From: DASZOC01 sp035550975 | GTDB lineage: Bacteria > Actinomycetota > CADDZG01 > WHSQ01 | Assembly (NCBI GenBank): GCA_035550975.1 | Contig: DASZOC010000051.1 | Location: 1-36,808, forward strand | DNA length: 36,808 nt | Direction: 5' to 3' | Shown: one piece after another, positions 24,173 through 31,318 of the stretch | Layout of the letters: each line of letters opens with the position of its first letter | Numbering within the stretch: position 1 is the first letter of the stretch | Notes under the pieces: model-generated | What the model was told of the DNA's origin: nothing | The model's database searches: none | Seen by the model: the letters and a program-made list of their open reading frames with translations, nothing else | Made by a program: the position numbers and the translations under genes

Positions 24173-26372
24173 CCGGCTCGCCCACCCCAAGCGCGGCGCA
24201 GATCGTCCGCGCACAGACGCGAGGGGACAATGCCTCCTCCCATGAACGCCGCGCCGCAACGGCCATCTCCGCTGCTCGCGCGGGATCGTCTGTCAGTCGA
24301 ACGATCGCGTTTGCGAGAGCGACCGAGTCTCCGGGCGGCACGAGGTATCCGTTCACCCCGTCGTCGACGTACTCGGCGAAGGCTCCCACCGCCGATGCGA
24401 TGACCGGCCGACTCGCCCGGAACGCCGTTGCGAGCACGCCGGACTGATTCGCCCGCTCGTACGGCAGCACGACCGCCGAGCAGTCCGCGATGAGGCCACG
24501 GAACTCGGCGTCGGACAGCCTGCCGGAGCGGACCTCGACGTTCGGCACGGGAGGGGCGTGCGGATCCTCGACGTTCTCTCCCGCTATCACCACCGAAACG
24601 TCGGGAATCAGCGCGAGAGCTTCTGTGAGGACCGCCAGCCCCTTGTACGGCTGCGCCCGACCGATGAAGAGGATCCGTCCCGTCGGGTCGTACGGCGCGT
24701 CCACCTCCAGCTCGTGCGGCACGAACCCGTGCGGAACCGTCACGATCGCACGAGGTCTGAGGCGCATCTGCAAGACCGGCTTCCGGAACTTCGCCCCGTG
24801 CAGGATGATCACGCCTAACTTCCTGGTCAGGATCCGGTAGTAGAGGCGGTGAAGCGGACGCGTCAACCTGCTCGCCGCGTCGAGGATCGGGTCATGGAAA
24901 ACGAACCCGCCGCGCGTGCGAAGGCGGAAGAGCATGATCGGTACCGTCCAGTGAGGACTGGTTACCAAGACGGCGACGTGGGGATCGCGGGCGAGTCGGC
25001 GCAGGTGACGGCAGATCTGGAGCCGCGACGTGTGACTGCCATCGAACAATGTCGCCGGCAGGCTCTCGTCCATAGCTTCGACCAAGGCGCGGCTGTAGTG
25101 CGCCATCCCGACCGATGCAGATGGCGATACCACCGCGACGGCAGATCGAACGGCCGAGCGTTGAGCCGCGACCGCACTCAGGAAGCCGGCACGATCGTGG
25201 CGCTGTTGGTCGACCGGTTCGTACTCTGCCAGGAGGTCTTCGGAGAGACCGAACTTGCCCAGGACGCGCCCGGCCGTGCCGAGCGTGATGCGATGCAGGC
25301 CGCGCAGCCACGACGGCCCCTGAATCGACGGCCGCTGGCCCGGGGCGGGGACGATCACATCCGTGAGCAGGCTCGCACGGGTGCGCACGTCGTCGGCGGC
25401 CGCCACGAACATGAGCTCTCGGAGGCGTCCCTCGTCGCTCCTAATGAGGTCCCAGCGCGCGATCGCTCTCTGGAACGCAGCGGTAGTGGCCCGGCCCGGG
25501 CGAAGCTGCGCCAGCGCCTCGTCCGGGATCGGGGCGACGAACCACTCACGGACCAGCGACAGGACGAAGAAGGTCCCCGCACCGAACCGCCAGCGGCGCG
25601 CCCGCGCGCCGACCGCGTCCCAGTCGATGTCGCGCCCTGCCGTCAGGGTTGCGATATCGGCGAGCCAGATCAGACGGCTGCAGCCGTGCCCGGCTGCATG
25701 CAGGCAGAGGTGCGCGATCTCCTCGGATGGAGGAAGCCCGAAGCACTTCCGCCCCCCGACCGACGCGGGTTCGACCACGTCCCACAACTCGTCGGGAGCC
25801 ATTCCCAGGGTTCTTCGTTGCCGGGCTCCATTCACGATGTGCCAGTGCAGCTCGAGCGACCGCTCCTGCGGGCTGTGGAGGTGGACCTGGCCCCGCAGGT
25901 CCCCGTGGAGGAACTCCCAGTTCCGATCCAGAAGCGAGAACCCCCCTGCCTCGAGCGCCGCGAGCGCCCGAGCGAACGCAGGAGGCCGAACGTAGACGTC
26001 GATGTCACCGTACGGTCGCAACGTCGGGTCGTCGTAGTAGCGCTCGACCAGGGCCGGTCCCTTCAGGATCATCGCTTCGACATCCGCCGCATCCAGCAGG
26101 TCCAGGGCGCATGCCGCGTTGTGCAGATGCGTCCGATGATCGGCGGCGATCCGTAAGGCAGTGCTCTGCAAGAGCATCTGCGATCCCCACGGCACCGTCT
26201 CGATGCCACGCAGCTCCCGCGCCAGCCAGCCCTGCATCCCGTGGCCTGCGGCCGCCCGGAGGGCCGCGGCCCACTCCAGCTCGGATCTGCCGCCTGCGAC
26301 GTGGGGCGCGATCTCCCGCCGCGCGGCGCCTCGCAGCAGCTCGTGGATCCACCTCTCAGGGGTCGGGCTCAT
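24159..26372 (-). CDS. NTP_transf_5-like nucleotidyltransferase fused to GT4 glycosyltransferase
   Basis: A 737-residue two-domain protein. The N-terminal half (about 1-380) matches the uncharacterised nucleotidyltransferase family NTP_transf_5: LKGPALVERYYDDPTLRPYG at 103-122 is followed by DIDVYV with the metal-binding Asp123 and Asp125, and LELHWHI lies downstream. From about 405 a GT-B glycosyltransferase of family 4 begins (AVAVVSPSASVGMAHYSRALVE). It contains ILFIGRAQPYKGLAVL, VVLPYERANQSGVLATAFRASRPVIAS and GVNGYLVPPGD. Known NTP_transf_5 proteins sit beside HprK-like and PqqD-like genes, including some lasso-peptide clusters. A fusion to GT4 suggests a nucleotidyl or phospho modification coupled with glycosylation of the same acceptor. 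It is divergent from the Tat protein gene. Confidence 0.88.
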   Translation of the reverse strand: MSPTPERWIHELLRGAARREIAPHVAGGRSELEWAAALRAAAGHGMQGWLARELRGIETVPWGSQMLLQSTALRIAADHRTHLHNAACALDLLDAADVEAMILKGPALVERYYDDPTLRPYGDIDVYVRPPAFARALAALEAGGFSLLDRNWEFLHGDLRGQVHLHSPQERSLELHWHIVNGARQRRTLGMAPDELWDVVEPASVGGRKCFGLPPSEEIAHLCLHAAGHGCSRLIWLADIATLTAGRDIDWDAVGARARRWRFGAGTFFVLSLVREWFVAPIPDEALAQLRPGRATTAAFQRAIARWDLIRSDEGRLRELMFVAAADDVRTRASLLTDVIVPAPGQRPSIQGPSWLRGLHRITLGTAGRVLGKFGLSEDLLAEYEPVDQQRHDRAGFLSAVAAQRSAVRSAVAVVSPSASVGMAHYSRALVEAMDESLPATLFDGSHTSRLQICRHLRRLARDPHVAVLVTSPHWTVPIMLFRLRTRGGFVFHDPILDAASRLTRPLHRLYYRILTRKLGVIILHGAKFRKPVLQMRLRPRAIVTVPHGFVPHELEVDAPYDPTGRILFIGRAQPYKGLAVLTEALALIPDVSVVIAGENVEDPHAPPVPNVEVRSGRLSDAEFRGLIADCSAVVLPYERANQSGVLATAFRASRPVIASAVGAFAEYVDDGVNGYLVPPGDSVALANAIVRLTDDPARAAEMAVAARRSWEEALSPRVCARTICAALGVGEPVKKP

Positions 26373-26590
26373 CGCCGTCCCAAGCTACCCGCCCTCCTGT
26401 CCTGCCGGACCGACCACCAGCGCTACGTCAGGTTTCGTACGCCAGGCGGCTGCCAGGCGGGTGACGTGGCGGTTCGCGCCGGATCGCCGCACGTGTCGGG
26501 GCCCGGGAACTACGGTTGTGGGGCGATGGTCGCGCGTCCGGGATGCCCCTAGCATCAGTGCCCACGGCAACGAGCGATTGGAGCTGGAAA
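26373..26590. other. Divergent promoter region between the fusion gene and the Tat protein gene
   Basis: 218 bp with no convincing gene. On the plus strand TAGCAT (26550-26555) could be the -10 for the Tat protein, leaving a leader of about 28 nt with GGAG as Shine-Dalgarno. On the minus strand TAGCTT (26387-26382) lies 9 nt before the fusion-gene ATG. Confidence 0.4.
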
Positions 26591-26971
26591 ATGTCGGAGA
26601 GCCAGAAGGGCATCGAGCGGCGCGACTTCCTGCGCAAGGCGGCGGCCACCGGTGCAGCGGCCGCGTGGGCGGCACCGATCGTCAACACGATCGCGGCGAC
26701 ACCTGCGTTCGCGCAGACGGGAGGGACGCCTTCACAAGGCGGCTGCTTCCACTCGTTGGGTATGAACGGCGGCTGTATGGGCGCATGTGGAGGCAAGTGC
26801 GGCGGCAATCAGTGCGGCGGCTCGGGTGGCGTTTGCACGACCTACTGCCCTCCGGGCTCCGGGAATGACAACCCCTGCTGCAACCCCGGCCTTTGTGAGC
26901 CCGGTAACTTCCAGTGCTCGACCACCGGCGGCACCGCTACGTACACCGGACCGACCACGGGCTGCACTTAA
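26591..26971 (+). CDS. Small Tat-exported protein with 12 cysteines
   Basis: A 126-residue protein of no family I recognise. Residues 1-41 are a classic Tat signal: ERRDFLRK (Arg10-Arg11), an alanine-rich hydrophobic stretch and AFA before the predicted cut after Ala41. The mature 85 residues are rich in Gly and contain 12 Cys (52, 62, 66, 70, 75, 82, 86, 96, 97, 102, 109, 125). The patterns CMGACGGKC and CCNPGLC recall knottin-like or metal-binding peptides. Tat export implies folding or cofactor loading in the cytosol before secretion. The ATG at 26591 has GGAG upstream, and the frame upstream is not protein-like. It sits between the nucleotidyltransferase fusion and the HprK pair, so it is a candidate substrate for the PqqD/HprK/nucleotidyltransferase set; this is inference. 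Confidence 0.85.
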   Translation: MSESQKGIERRDFLRKAAATGAAAAWAAPIVNTIAATPAFAQTGGTPSQGGCFHSLGMNGGCMGACGGKCGGNQCGGSGGVCTTYCPPGSGNDNPCCNPGLCEPGNFQCSTTGGTATYTGPTTGCT

Positions 26972-26987
26972 GGATCGATCGTCGAGA

Positions 26988-27827
26988 TCACCCGGCCGCC
27001 ACGCTAGAGAGCTGCCGGGTGATCTCTTCGGCGCGGGCGCGTGGATCGCCGCCGCTGATCGTGAAGGCGGCAGCGTCTCTGGCAACGCTCGCCAACAACG
27101 CAACTCCTCTATCGCCGTAGCGGTACAGGTTCAAAGCATTCGCCGCCATGCCTTCGACCGCGGCCGCCGTCGACACCGGCGTGAGCCGGACCGGCCCGCC
27201 GAAGTCTGACGTGGGAAACACGAGCCATGCCACGGGGGCCTTGTCTGCCGTGCCCGCATCCACGTCTTCGGGTCGTACGTATCGTTCGGGTAGCGCAGCC
27301 GACAGACCGCGCCGGTCCTCGAGGCGCTGGGTGACGCCCGGGAAGAACTCCAAGCTGCCCGCGTCGAGACTTATCAATTTCGGGAACGGATAGACGCGTC
27401 GCGTCACGGGATCGATCGGAGCGAGCTCGTCCGACAGGTAGTCCCAGCCCGCGCCCAACAGGGCCAGCGTCAGCGACGACTTCCCGCAATCCATGCGCGC
27501 AGGCAGGAGCAACGCGCGGCCCTCACTGGCCACCGCGCCCGCGTGCAGGAAGACGAAGTCACGGGCGCGTTGGGGGACGGACGCGTGCAGATCCCAGATC
27601 GCCTCCCTGAGGACCTCACCCAAGTCGGTGTGCTTGTAAAGGGCCCGCGTGCCCCGGAAATAGGTGTATGCCTCGGGCGCGGCATCGAGATCCTCCTCGG
27701 TGACGAACAGGTCGACCGGCTGGCTGTGCTGGACCGTCGTAGCCCTCCGGAAAGGTGCCAGGTGCCAGCGGATCGCTTCGGCAAAGTCCTGGCGGGTGGT
27801 CCGCAACGTGTACGCGACCGACAGCAA
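26988..27827 (-). CDS. HPr-kinase-related protein 1, P-loop intact
   Basis: A 279-residue (from TTG 27827) HprK-like protein. LHAGAVASEGRALLLPARM leads into the P-loop DCGKSS (Lys116), followed by GAGWDYLSDELAPID, the acidic DE motif of the HprK/PEPCK-like fold. There is no N-terminal HPr(Ser) kinase regulatory domain and no HPr gene nearby. Such stand-alone kinases occur with PqqD-like and NTP_transf_5 proteins; some are known to phosphorylate peptides such as lasso peptides. The TTG start is poor: no Shine-Dalgarno, and the frame continues upstream through residues homologous to paralogue 2, with an in-frame TGA (27873-27875) separating it from an ATG (27918-27920) that overlaps the upstream gene's stop. 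Translation through that TGA is possible, so the true N-terminus is uncertain. Confidence 0.82.
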   Translation of the reverse strand: MLSVAYTLRTTRQDFAEAIRWHLAPFRRATTVQHSQPVDLFVTEEDLDAAPEAYTYFRGTRALYKHTDLGEVLREAIWDLHASVPQRARDFVFLHAGAVASEGRALLLPARMDCGKSSLTLALLGAGWDYLSDELAPIDPVTRRVYPFPKLISLDAGSLEFFPGVTQRLEDRRGLSAALPERYVRPEDVDAGTADKAPVAWLVFPTSDFGGPVRLTPVSTAAAVEGMAANALNLYRYGDRGVALLASVARDAAAFTISGGDPRARAEEITRQLSSVAAG

Positions 27828-27920
27828 TCGATAGTCGTCTTCAGCGACCCAACCTGGGTCGAAATCGTCCCGTCAGCCTCCGCCCCGCGGAGCGTCGGGA
27901 TGGTCGTGCGACTCGGTCAT
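27828..27920 (-). other. 5' extension of HprK-like 1 with in-frame TGA
   Basis: In the HprK1 frame: ATG at 27918-27920 (ATGA overlap with the upstream stop), MTESHDHPDAPRGGG, then TGA at 27873-27875, then RDDFDPGWVAEDDYR running into the kinase. The WVA..Y block aligns without gaps to the corresponding extension of paralogue 2. No ATG, GTG, TTG, CTG or AUN codon lies between the TGA and TTG 27827. Either the TGA is read through or recoded, or the conserved block is not translated. Confidence 0.6.
27845..27861 (-). other. Stem-loop 11 nt after the in-frame TGA (SECIS-like geometry)
   Basis: CGACCC-AGGTT-GGGTCG forms a perfect 6-bp stem with a 5-nt loop containing GG, starting 11 nt downstream of the TGA. 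This is the geometry of bacterial SECIS elements such as that of fdhF. It may be chance; no selA, selB or tRNA-Sec gene is in the window. Confidence 0.35.
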
Positions 27921-28783
27921 CGACCGGCGGCAGGGACCAGGGACGGCGCCGCGTCGAGGATCAGCCGCACCGCCTCCTCGGGCGAGCCGATGCGAAGCTC
28001 CGCGACCGCGACGTCGTCGACCAGGTCCTGCATCAGAAAGAGGGCGCGCTCGTTCCAGATGTGCAGGTTGAGGATCGCTTGTGACAGGCGGAACACGGCC
28101 TCGGCCCGGGCCATCTCGCGGAACCCCGTCTCGTCACCGCGAACGAAGGTGGGGAAGACGATCCAGCCGATAGGTACCGGCCCGGCGGCCGCCCGGCCCA
28201 ACGACCGGATCGGGACGGGCCGTCTGGGGGTCCTGCCTTCGACCTCCTCGGGGGTCCCTTTCGGACGACGCTTCGTCGGTTCCCTGACGATGTCGGGGAA
28301 TGCACCGAGGTCGGAGCCATCGACGAGAAGGGGCAGCGATAGGCCGTGCACCCGCCTGAAGACGGCATCGATGTTCACCAGCTCGTCCCCCAGATACCCG
28401 GCGCCCTCACGTGTCAGCAACCCTGCCAGCATCGGCAGATGAGGCTGGGGTGCCGACGGCATGACGATCGCCGTGCCGTTCACCTCCACAGCGGCAGCAC
28501 GCACCCGCACGAACTCGTTCGAGTGAGCGGTGATCACATCGCGCCACGTCGATAGCATCCTGCCGGCCATCTCGTCCTTGACGCGACCTTCGAAGATCTT
28601 CAGACCTCCCACGTACAGACGACTGATCGGCTTTATCTGCTTACCTCCTGCGAGGACCTTCGTGACGCCGCAGTCGGCGGAGTACAACCATGGATCCACC
28701 GCGTCATCCACCACGGGATCCATCCGGTGCTCGCCGACGTATTCGTCCACCAGCGCAAGGAACGTCGCGTCGGTCGTCCTCAC
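27917..28783 (-). CDS. HPr-kinase-related protein 2, P-loop lost (pseudokinase)
   Basis: A 288-residue (from GTG 28783) paralogue of HprK-like 1. The overall layout is the same (RTTDATF at the start; YLGDELVNID matching YLSDELAPID), but the nucleotide-binding loop reads MPSAPQPHLPM where paralogue 1 has LPARMDCGKSS: the Gly-Lys-Ser is replaced by His115-Leu116-Pro117. ATP binding is therefore unlikely, and a scaffold or regulatory role for the active paralogue is a reasonable inference. GTG 28783 cuts into a conserved strand (FTVRTTD) and has no Shine-Dalgarno. The frame continues upstream to a TGA at 28853-28855 and, beyond it, to ATG 28880-28882 with GAGGAG ahead. The gene's TGA overlaps the upstream ATG of HprK-like 1. 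Confidence 0.8.
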   Translation of the reverse strand: MRTTDATFLALVDEYVGEHRMDPVVDDAVDPWLYSADCGVTKVLAGGKQIKPISRLYVGGLKIFEGRVKDEMAGRMLSTWRDVITAHSNEFVRVRAAAVEVNGTAIVMPSAPQPHLPMLAGLLTREGAGYLGDELVNIDAVFRRVHGLSLPLLVDGSDLGAFPDIVREPTKRRPKGTPEEVEGRTPRRPVPIRSLGRAAAGPVPIGWIVFPTFVRGDETGFREMARAEAVFRLSQAILNLHIWNERALFLMQDLVDDVAVAELRIGSPEEAVRLILDAAPSLVPAAGR

Positions 28784-28885
28784 GGTGAACCCATGTCCAT
28801 CTATCGAATAATGACCGGTAGCGACCCAGACCAGGCGCTCGAGCTCTTCTTCTCAGCGGTTGCGGTCTGTTGACGTCGCCATCAT
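28784..28885 (-). other. 5' extension of HprK-like 2 with Shine-Dalgarno, ATG and in-frame TGA
   Basis: Minus strand: GAGGAG (28892-28887), then ATG ATG at 28885-28880. The frame reads MATSTDRNR, TGA (28855-28853), EEELERLVWVATGHYS and IDGHGFT, then continues into the kinase. The only alternative initiator after the TGA is CTG (28834-28832). A weaker hairpin (AGCG/CGCT plus CC/GG, loop TGGTCT) starts 13 nt after the TGA. The arrangement parallels paralogue 1. Confidence 0.55.
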
Positions 28886-28918
28886 GCTCCTCGATCTCTC
28901 GGTCGCCCGGGGGCGCGT

Positions 28919-28924
28919 AATACT
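28919..28924 (+). promoter_or_regulatory. Candidate leaderless -10 box for the first LuxR-type regulator
   Basis: AATACT followed by exactly 6 nt (ACTCAG) and GTG at 28931. The -11A and -7T are present. The divergent spacer to the HprK-like 2 leader is only 45-48 bp, so the two units share a promoter region. Confidence 0.4.
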
Positions 28925-28930
28925 ACTCAG

Positions 28931-29614
28931 GTGACCGATGTCTTCCTCGCCGATCCTCAACCTCTTCTGTGCGAGTCGCTCTCGGCCGCGCTGCAGCACG
29001 ACGGCCACATAAGGATCACCGCATGGAGTAGTGACGAGAAGGAGACTCTCGATCTCCTGTATCGCGACCCGGTGGATGTGCTGATCACCGGATCACACCT
29101 ACGCGACGGCTCGGGCTTGAGCTTGATACGCCGATCGAAAGATCGCGTGCCGGCGATCCTTCTGACCGAGAGCGATGACGCGCAGCTCGTGAGCGACGCC
29201 ATCGCGGCCGGAGCGGCAGGATGCATCGGCCGTGACGCCGGTCTCCGGGCGCTCGCGACCGCCGTCGACGCCGTGACCTCGGGCCTCTTCGCGATCGACC
29301 GCGAGCGCCTGCGTGCCACGTTCGGATACGTCACCGCTTCCGAAGAGGGACGTGGGGATCACGTCGACGCCAGGCTCGCACGGCTGACGGCGCGGGAGGC
29401 AGAGATCCTGCAGCTGCTCTCGCAGGCACTCGACAACGAGACGATCGGCGAGCGTCTCTACCTCACCGGGAACACGATTCGGACGCACATCGGCAACATC
29501 CTCAAGAAGCTCGAGGTGCATTCGAGGGTGGAGGCGGTGCATCTTCTGCTCAGTGCCAGCTCAACGGACGAAAGCCCGGACATCTTCCGGATCAGAGGTC
29601 CCGATCTCGGATGA
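28931..29614 (+). CDS. LuxR-family regulator with degenerate receiver domain, 1
   Basis: A 227-residue NarL/FixJ-like protein. The N-terminal half has a receiver fold, but the key residues are missing: the N-terminal acidic pair reads ADPQPL, and the phospho-acceptor position, aligned as DVLITG, is Gly54 instead of Asp. The lysine of the fourth motif is Arg (GCIGRDAG). The C-terminus holds a LuxR helix-turn-helix (LTAREAEILQLLSQALDNETIGERL to about residue 195), a DNA-binding domain. It is therefore expected to work without phosphorylation, by ligand, partner or level. No histidine kinase is nearby. Its stop overlaps the next regulator's start as ATGA, and it diverges from the HprK pair. Confidence 0.88.
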   Translation: MTDVFLADPQPLLCESLSAALQHDGHIRITAWSSDEKETLDLLYRDPVDVLITGSHLRDGSGLSLIRRSKDRVPAILLTESDDAQLVSDAIAAGAAGCIGRDAGLRALATAVDAVTSGLFAIDRERLRATFGYVTASEEGRGDHVDARLARLTAREAEILQLLSQALDNETIGERLYLTGNTIRTHIGNILKKLEVHSRVEAVHLLLSASSTDESPDIFRIRGPDLG

Positions 29615-30192
29615 CCACGAGCCGTCGCGTCGTCGTAGCGTCGGCCGACCGGCTGATGCGTGAAGCACTTCCGTTCCTCCTGCGCGATGCGGGATGGGAG
29701 GTCGCGGCGGTCGCTGCCGATGGAGTCATGGCGATGGCGGCGGTGGCACGAGCTGAAGTCGATGCCGTTCTCATCGTCAACGGATTGCAACGTCCTTCTC
29801 CGGGAGACCTGGCACGCGAGTTGCAGCGAAGATGGCCGGCTTTGGTCGTCGTCGTCGTGGGTGATCTGGACCTGGATGGGGCTCTTCCCACCGATGAGCC
29901 TCTGGCCGGTGTCCTGCTCGCGCTCGAGACGTCTGCCACTGAACCGGCGTGCCGCGGCGAGGCCGACCCGCCACGATGGATCGAGCAGCTGGCTTCGCTG
30001 ACCCCGAGGGAGCGAAGCATCCTGAAGCTACTCGGCCGCGGTCTGACGATGGAAGAAGTCGCCGTCGAGTTGAAGGTGAGCGATCACACCGTTCGTACCC
30101 ACATGCAGAAGCTCTACGCGAAGCTAGATTGTCACAATCGCTTGGAGGTCGTCAGGTTCGCCACGCGTCACGGCCTGGTCACCGGCGAGTAG
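29611..30192 (+). CDS. LuxR-family regulator with degenerate receiver domain, 2
   Basis: A 193-residue protein translationally coupled (ATGA) to the preceding regulator. The receiver-like half starts RRVVVASADRLMREALPFLL; the phospho-acceptor position in VDAVLIVNGL falls on Val56 (Asn57 beside it), so it also lacks the acceptor Asp. The receiver is shorter than usual, lacking the last helix and strand. The C-terminal LuxR domain is intact: LTPRERSILKLLGRGLTMEEVAVELKVSDHTVRTHMQKLYAKL. Two coupled atypical regulators suggest they act together, perhaps as a heterodimer, on island promoters. The 3' end overlaps the convergent glycosyltransferase gene by 14 nt. Confidence 0.88.
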   Translation: MTTSRRVVVASADRLMREALPFLLRDAGWEVAAVAADGVMAMAAVARAEVDAVLIVNGLQRPSPGDLARELQRRWPALVVVVVGDLDLDGALPTDEPLAGVLLALETSATEPACRGEADPPRWIEQLASLTPRERSILKLLGRGLTMEEVAVELKVSDHTVRTHMQKLYAKLDCHNRLEVVRFATRHGLVTGE

Positions 30193-31318
30193 TCGTGGTC
30201 AGCAGATCCTCGTACAGGCGAGCGGTCGCCGCGATCGTGTGCTCCTCCGAATACTCCGCATCTATTGTCCGCTTCGCGTTCTCGGACAACCTCACTCGTT
30301 CCTCGCCGTTCTCGAGAAGCCGCGAGACGCGCTCCGCAAGTTGATCGATATCGCCCGCGGGAGCGAGGTACCCGGTTTCACCCGGTCGGACGGCTTCCCG
30401 AACACCATTCACGTCCGTCGCAACGACCGGGACTCCGGCGGCCTGGGCTTCCAGCACCGTCCGCGGCAGCCCTTCCCACGCAGACGCCAGAAGGAACAGG
30501 TCGAACGCTGCATACAACCGATCCACGTCGGAGCGGTGCCCGACGACTCGGATCCGGCGATCGCCGGAAGCAGCCGCGCGCGATCGCTCGAGCAGCGGCC
30601 CGTCCCCGATCAGGACGAACATCGCGCGCGGCACGCGCTCGACGACCCTGCGAGCTACCTCGATCACGTGTTGCGGACGTTTCTGCTCGAAGTGGCGGCC
30701 GACCCAGCCGACGACCAGTGCATCGTCGGGTAGCTCCAACAACCGGCGCGCTTCGGCACGATCGGCCGAGGCGAAACGACCGATAGCGACCCCACTCGGG
30801 ATGATCTCGATCTGTTCGGAGCGAGCCAGCTTCAAATGCAGCAACTCCCTGCTCGTGGCTCTGCTGACCGCGATGACGCGGTGCGACACCCGGGCGGAGG
30901 CGCGCTCGGCCATCAGCAAGGCGATCCGCTGCCCGCGGCCCATGTCGGGATTTATCGGAAGCCCGTGACTCGTGTGCACGATCGCCGGGACGCGGTGCAG
31001 GCGAGCGCTGATGCGGCCGATGACTCCTGCCTTGGAAGAATGGGTGTGAACGACGTCGACCTGCTGGTCTCGCAGGATCCCGTGTATCGCGCGGAAGGCT
31101 CGCGCATCCTTCCCTAGGGATATCGGCCGGAACAGCTCGTCTACCGGGATGTAAGTGATCCCTGCCTCCGTCAGTCGCACGGCTTCCGATCCCGGCCGTC
31201 CGGCAACGACCACGTCGAAACCGCGCGCAGGCAGCCCCTTGGCCAGGAGGATCACCGTCTCCTGCGCACCGCCGGGGTCGAGATGCGTTATCAATTGCAG
31301 GACACGGGGCCGGTTCAT
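30179..31318 (-). CDS. GT4 family glycosyltransferase
   Basis: A 379-residue GT-B enzyme that transfers a sugar from a nucleotide-sugar donor to a lipid-linked EPS intermediate in the cytoplasm. N-terminal LQLITHLDPGGAQETVILLAKGL has the GGAQ loop, followed by HTHSSKAGVIGRISARLHRVP. The donor half shows WVGRHFEQKRPQHVIEVA and the EX7E motif EGLPRTVLE, then AQAAGVPVVATDVNGVREAV. The frame is open 106 codons further upstream within the flippase gene, but ATG 31318 gives the family N-terminus and overlaps the flippase stop as ATGA, showing coupling. The donor and acceptor sugars cannot be deduced. Confidence 0.93.
   Translation of the reverse strand: MNRPRVLQLITHLDPGGAQETVILLAKGLPARGFDVVVAGRPGSEAVRLTEAGITYIPVDELFRPISLGKDARAFRAIHGILRDQQVDVVHTHSSKAGVIGRISARLHRVPAIVHTSHGLPINPDMGRGQRIALLMAERASARVSHRVIAVSRATSRELLHLKLARSEQIEIIPSGVAIGRFASADRAEARRLLELPDDALVVGWVGRHFEQKRPQHVIEVARRVVERVPRAMFVLIGDGPLLERSRAAASGDRRIRVVGHRSDVDRLYAAFDLFLLASAWEGLPRTVLEAQAAGVPVVATDVNGVREAVRPGETGYLAPAGDIDQLAERVSRLLENGEERVRLSENAKRTIDAEYSEEHTIAATARLYEDLLTTTTRR

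Noticed and set aside
27845..27861. Firm call of a selenoprotein
   Set aside because: Hairpin geometry fits, but there is no Sec machinery in view and no Cys homologue to compare; kept only as a hypothesis.
27873..28855. Genome-wide reassignment of UGA
   Set aside because: Many genes here end at TGA with the next start overlapping it (hemE, hemH, sugar transferase), so UGA works as a stop.
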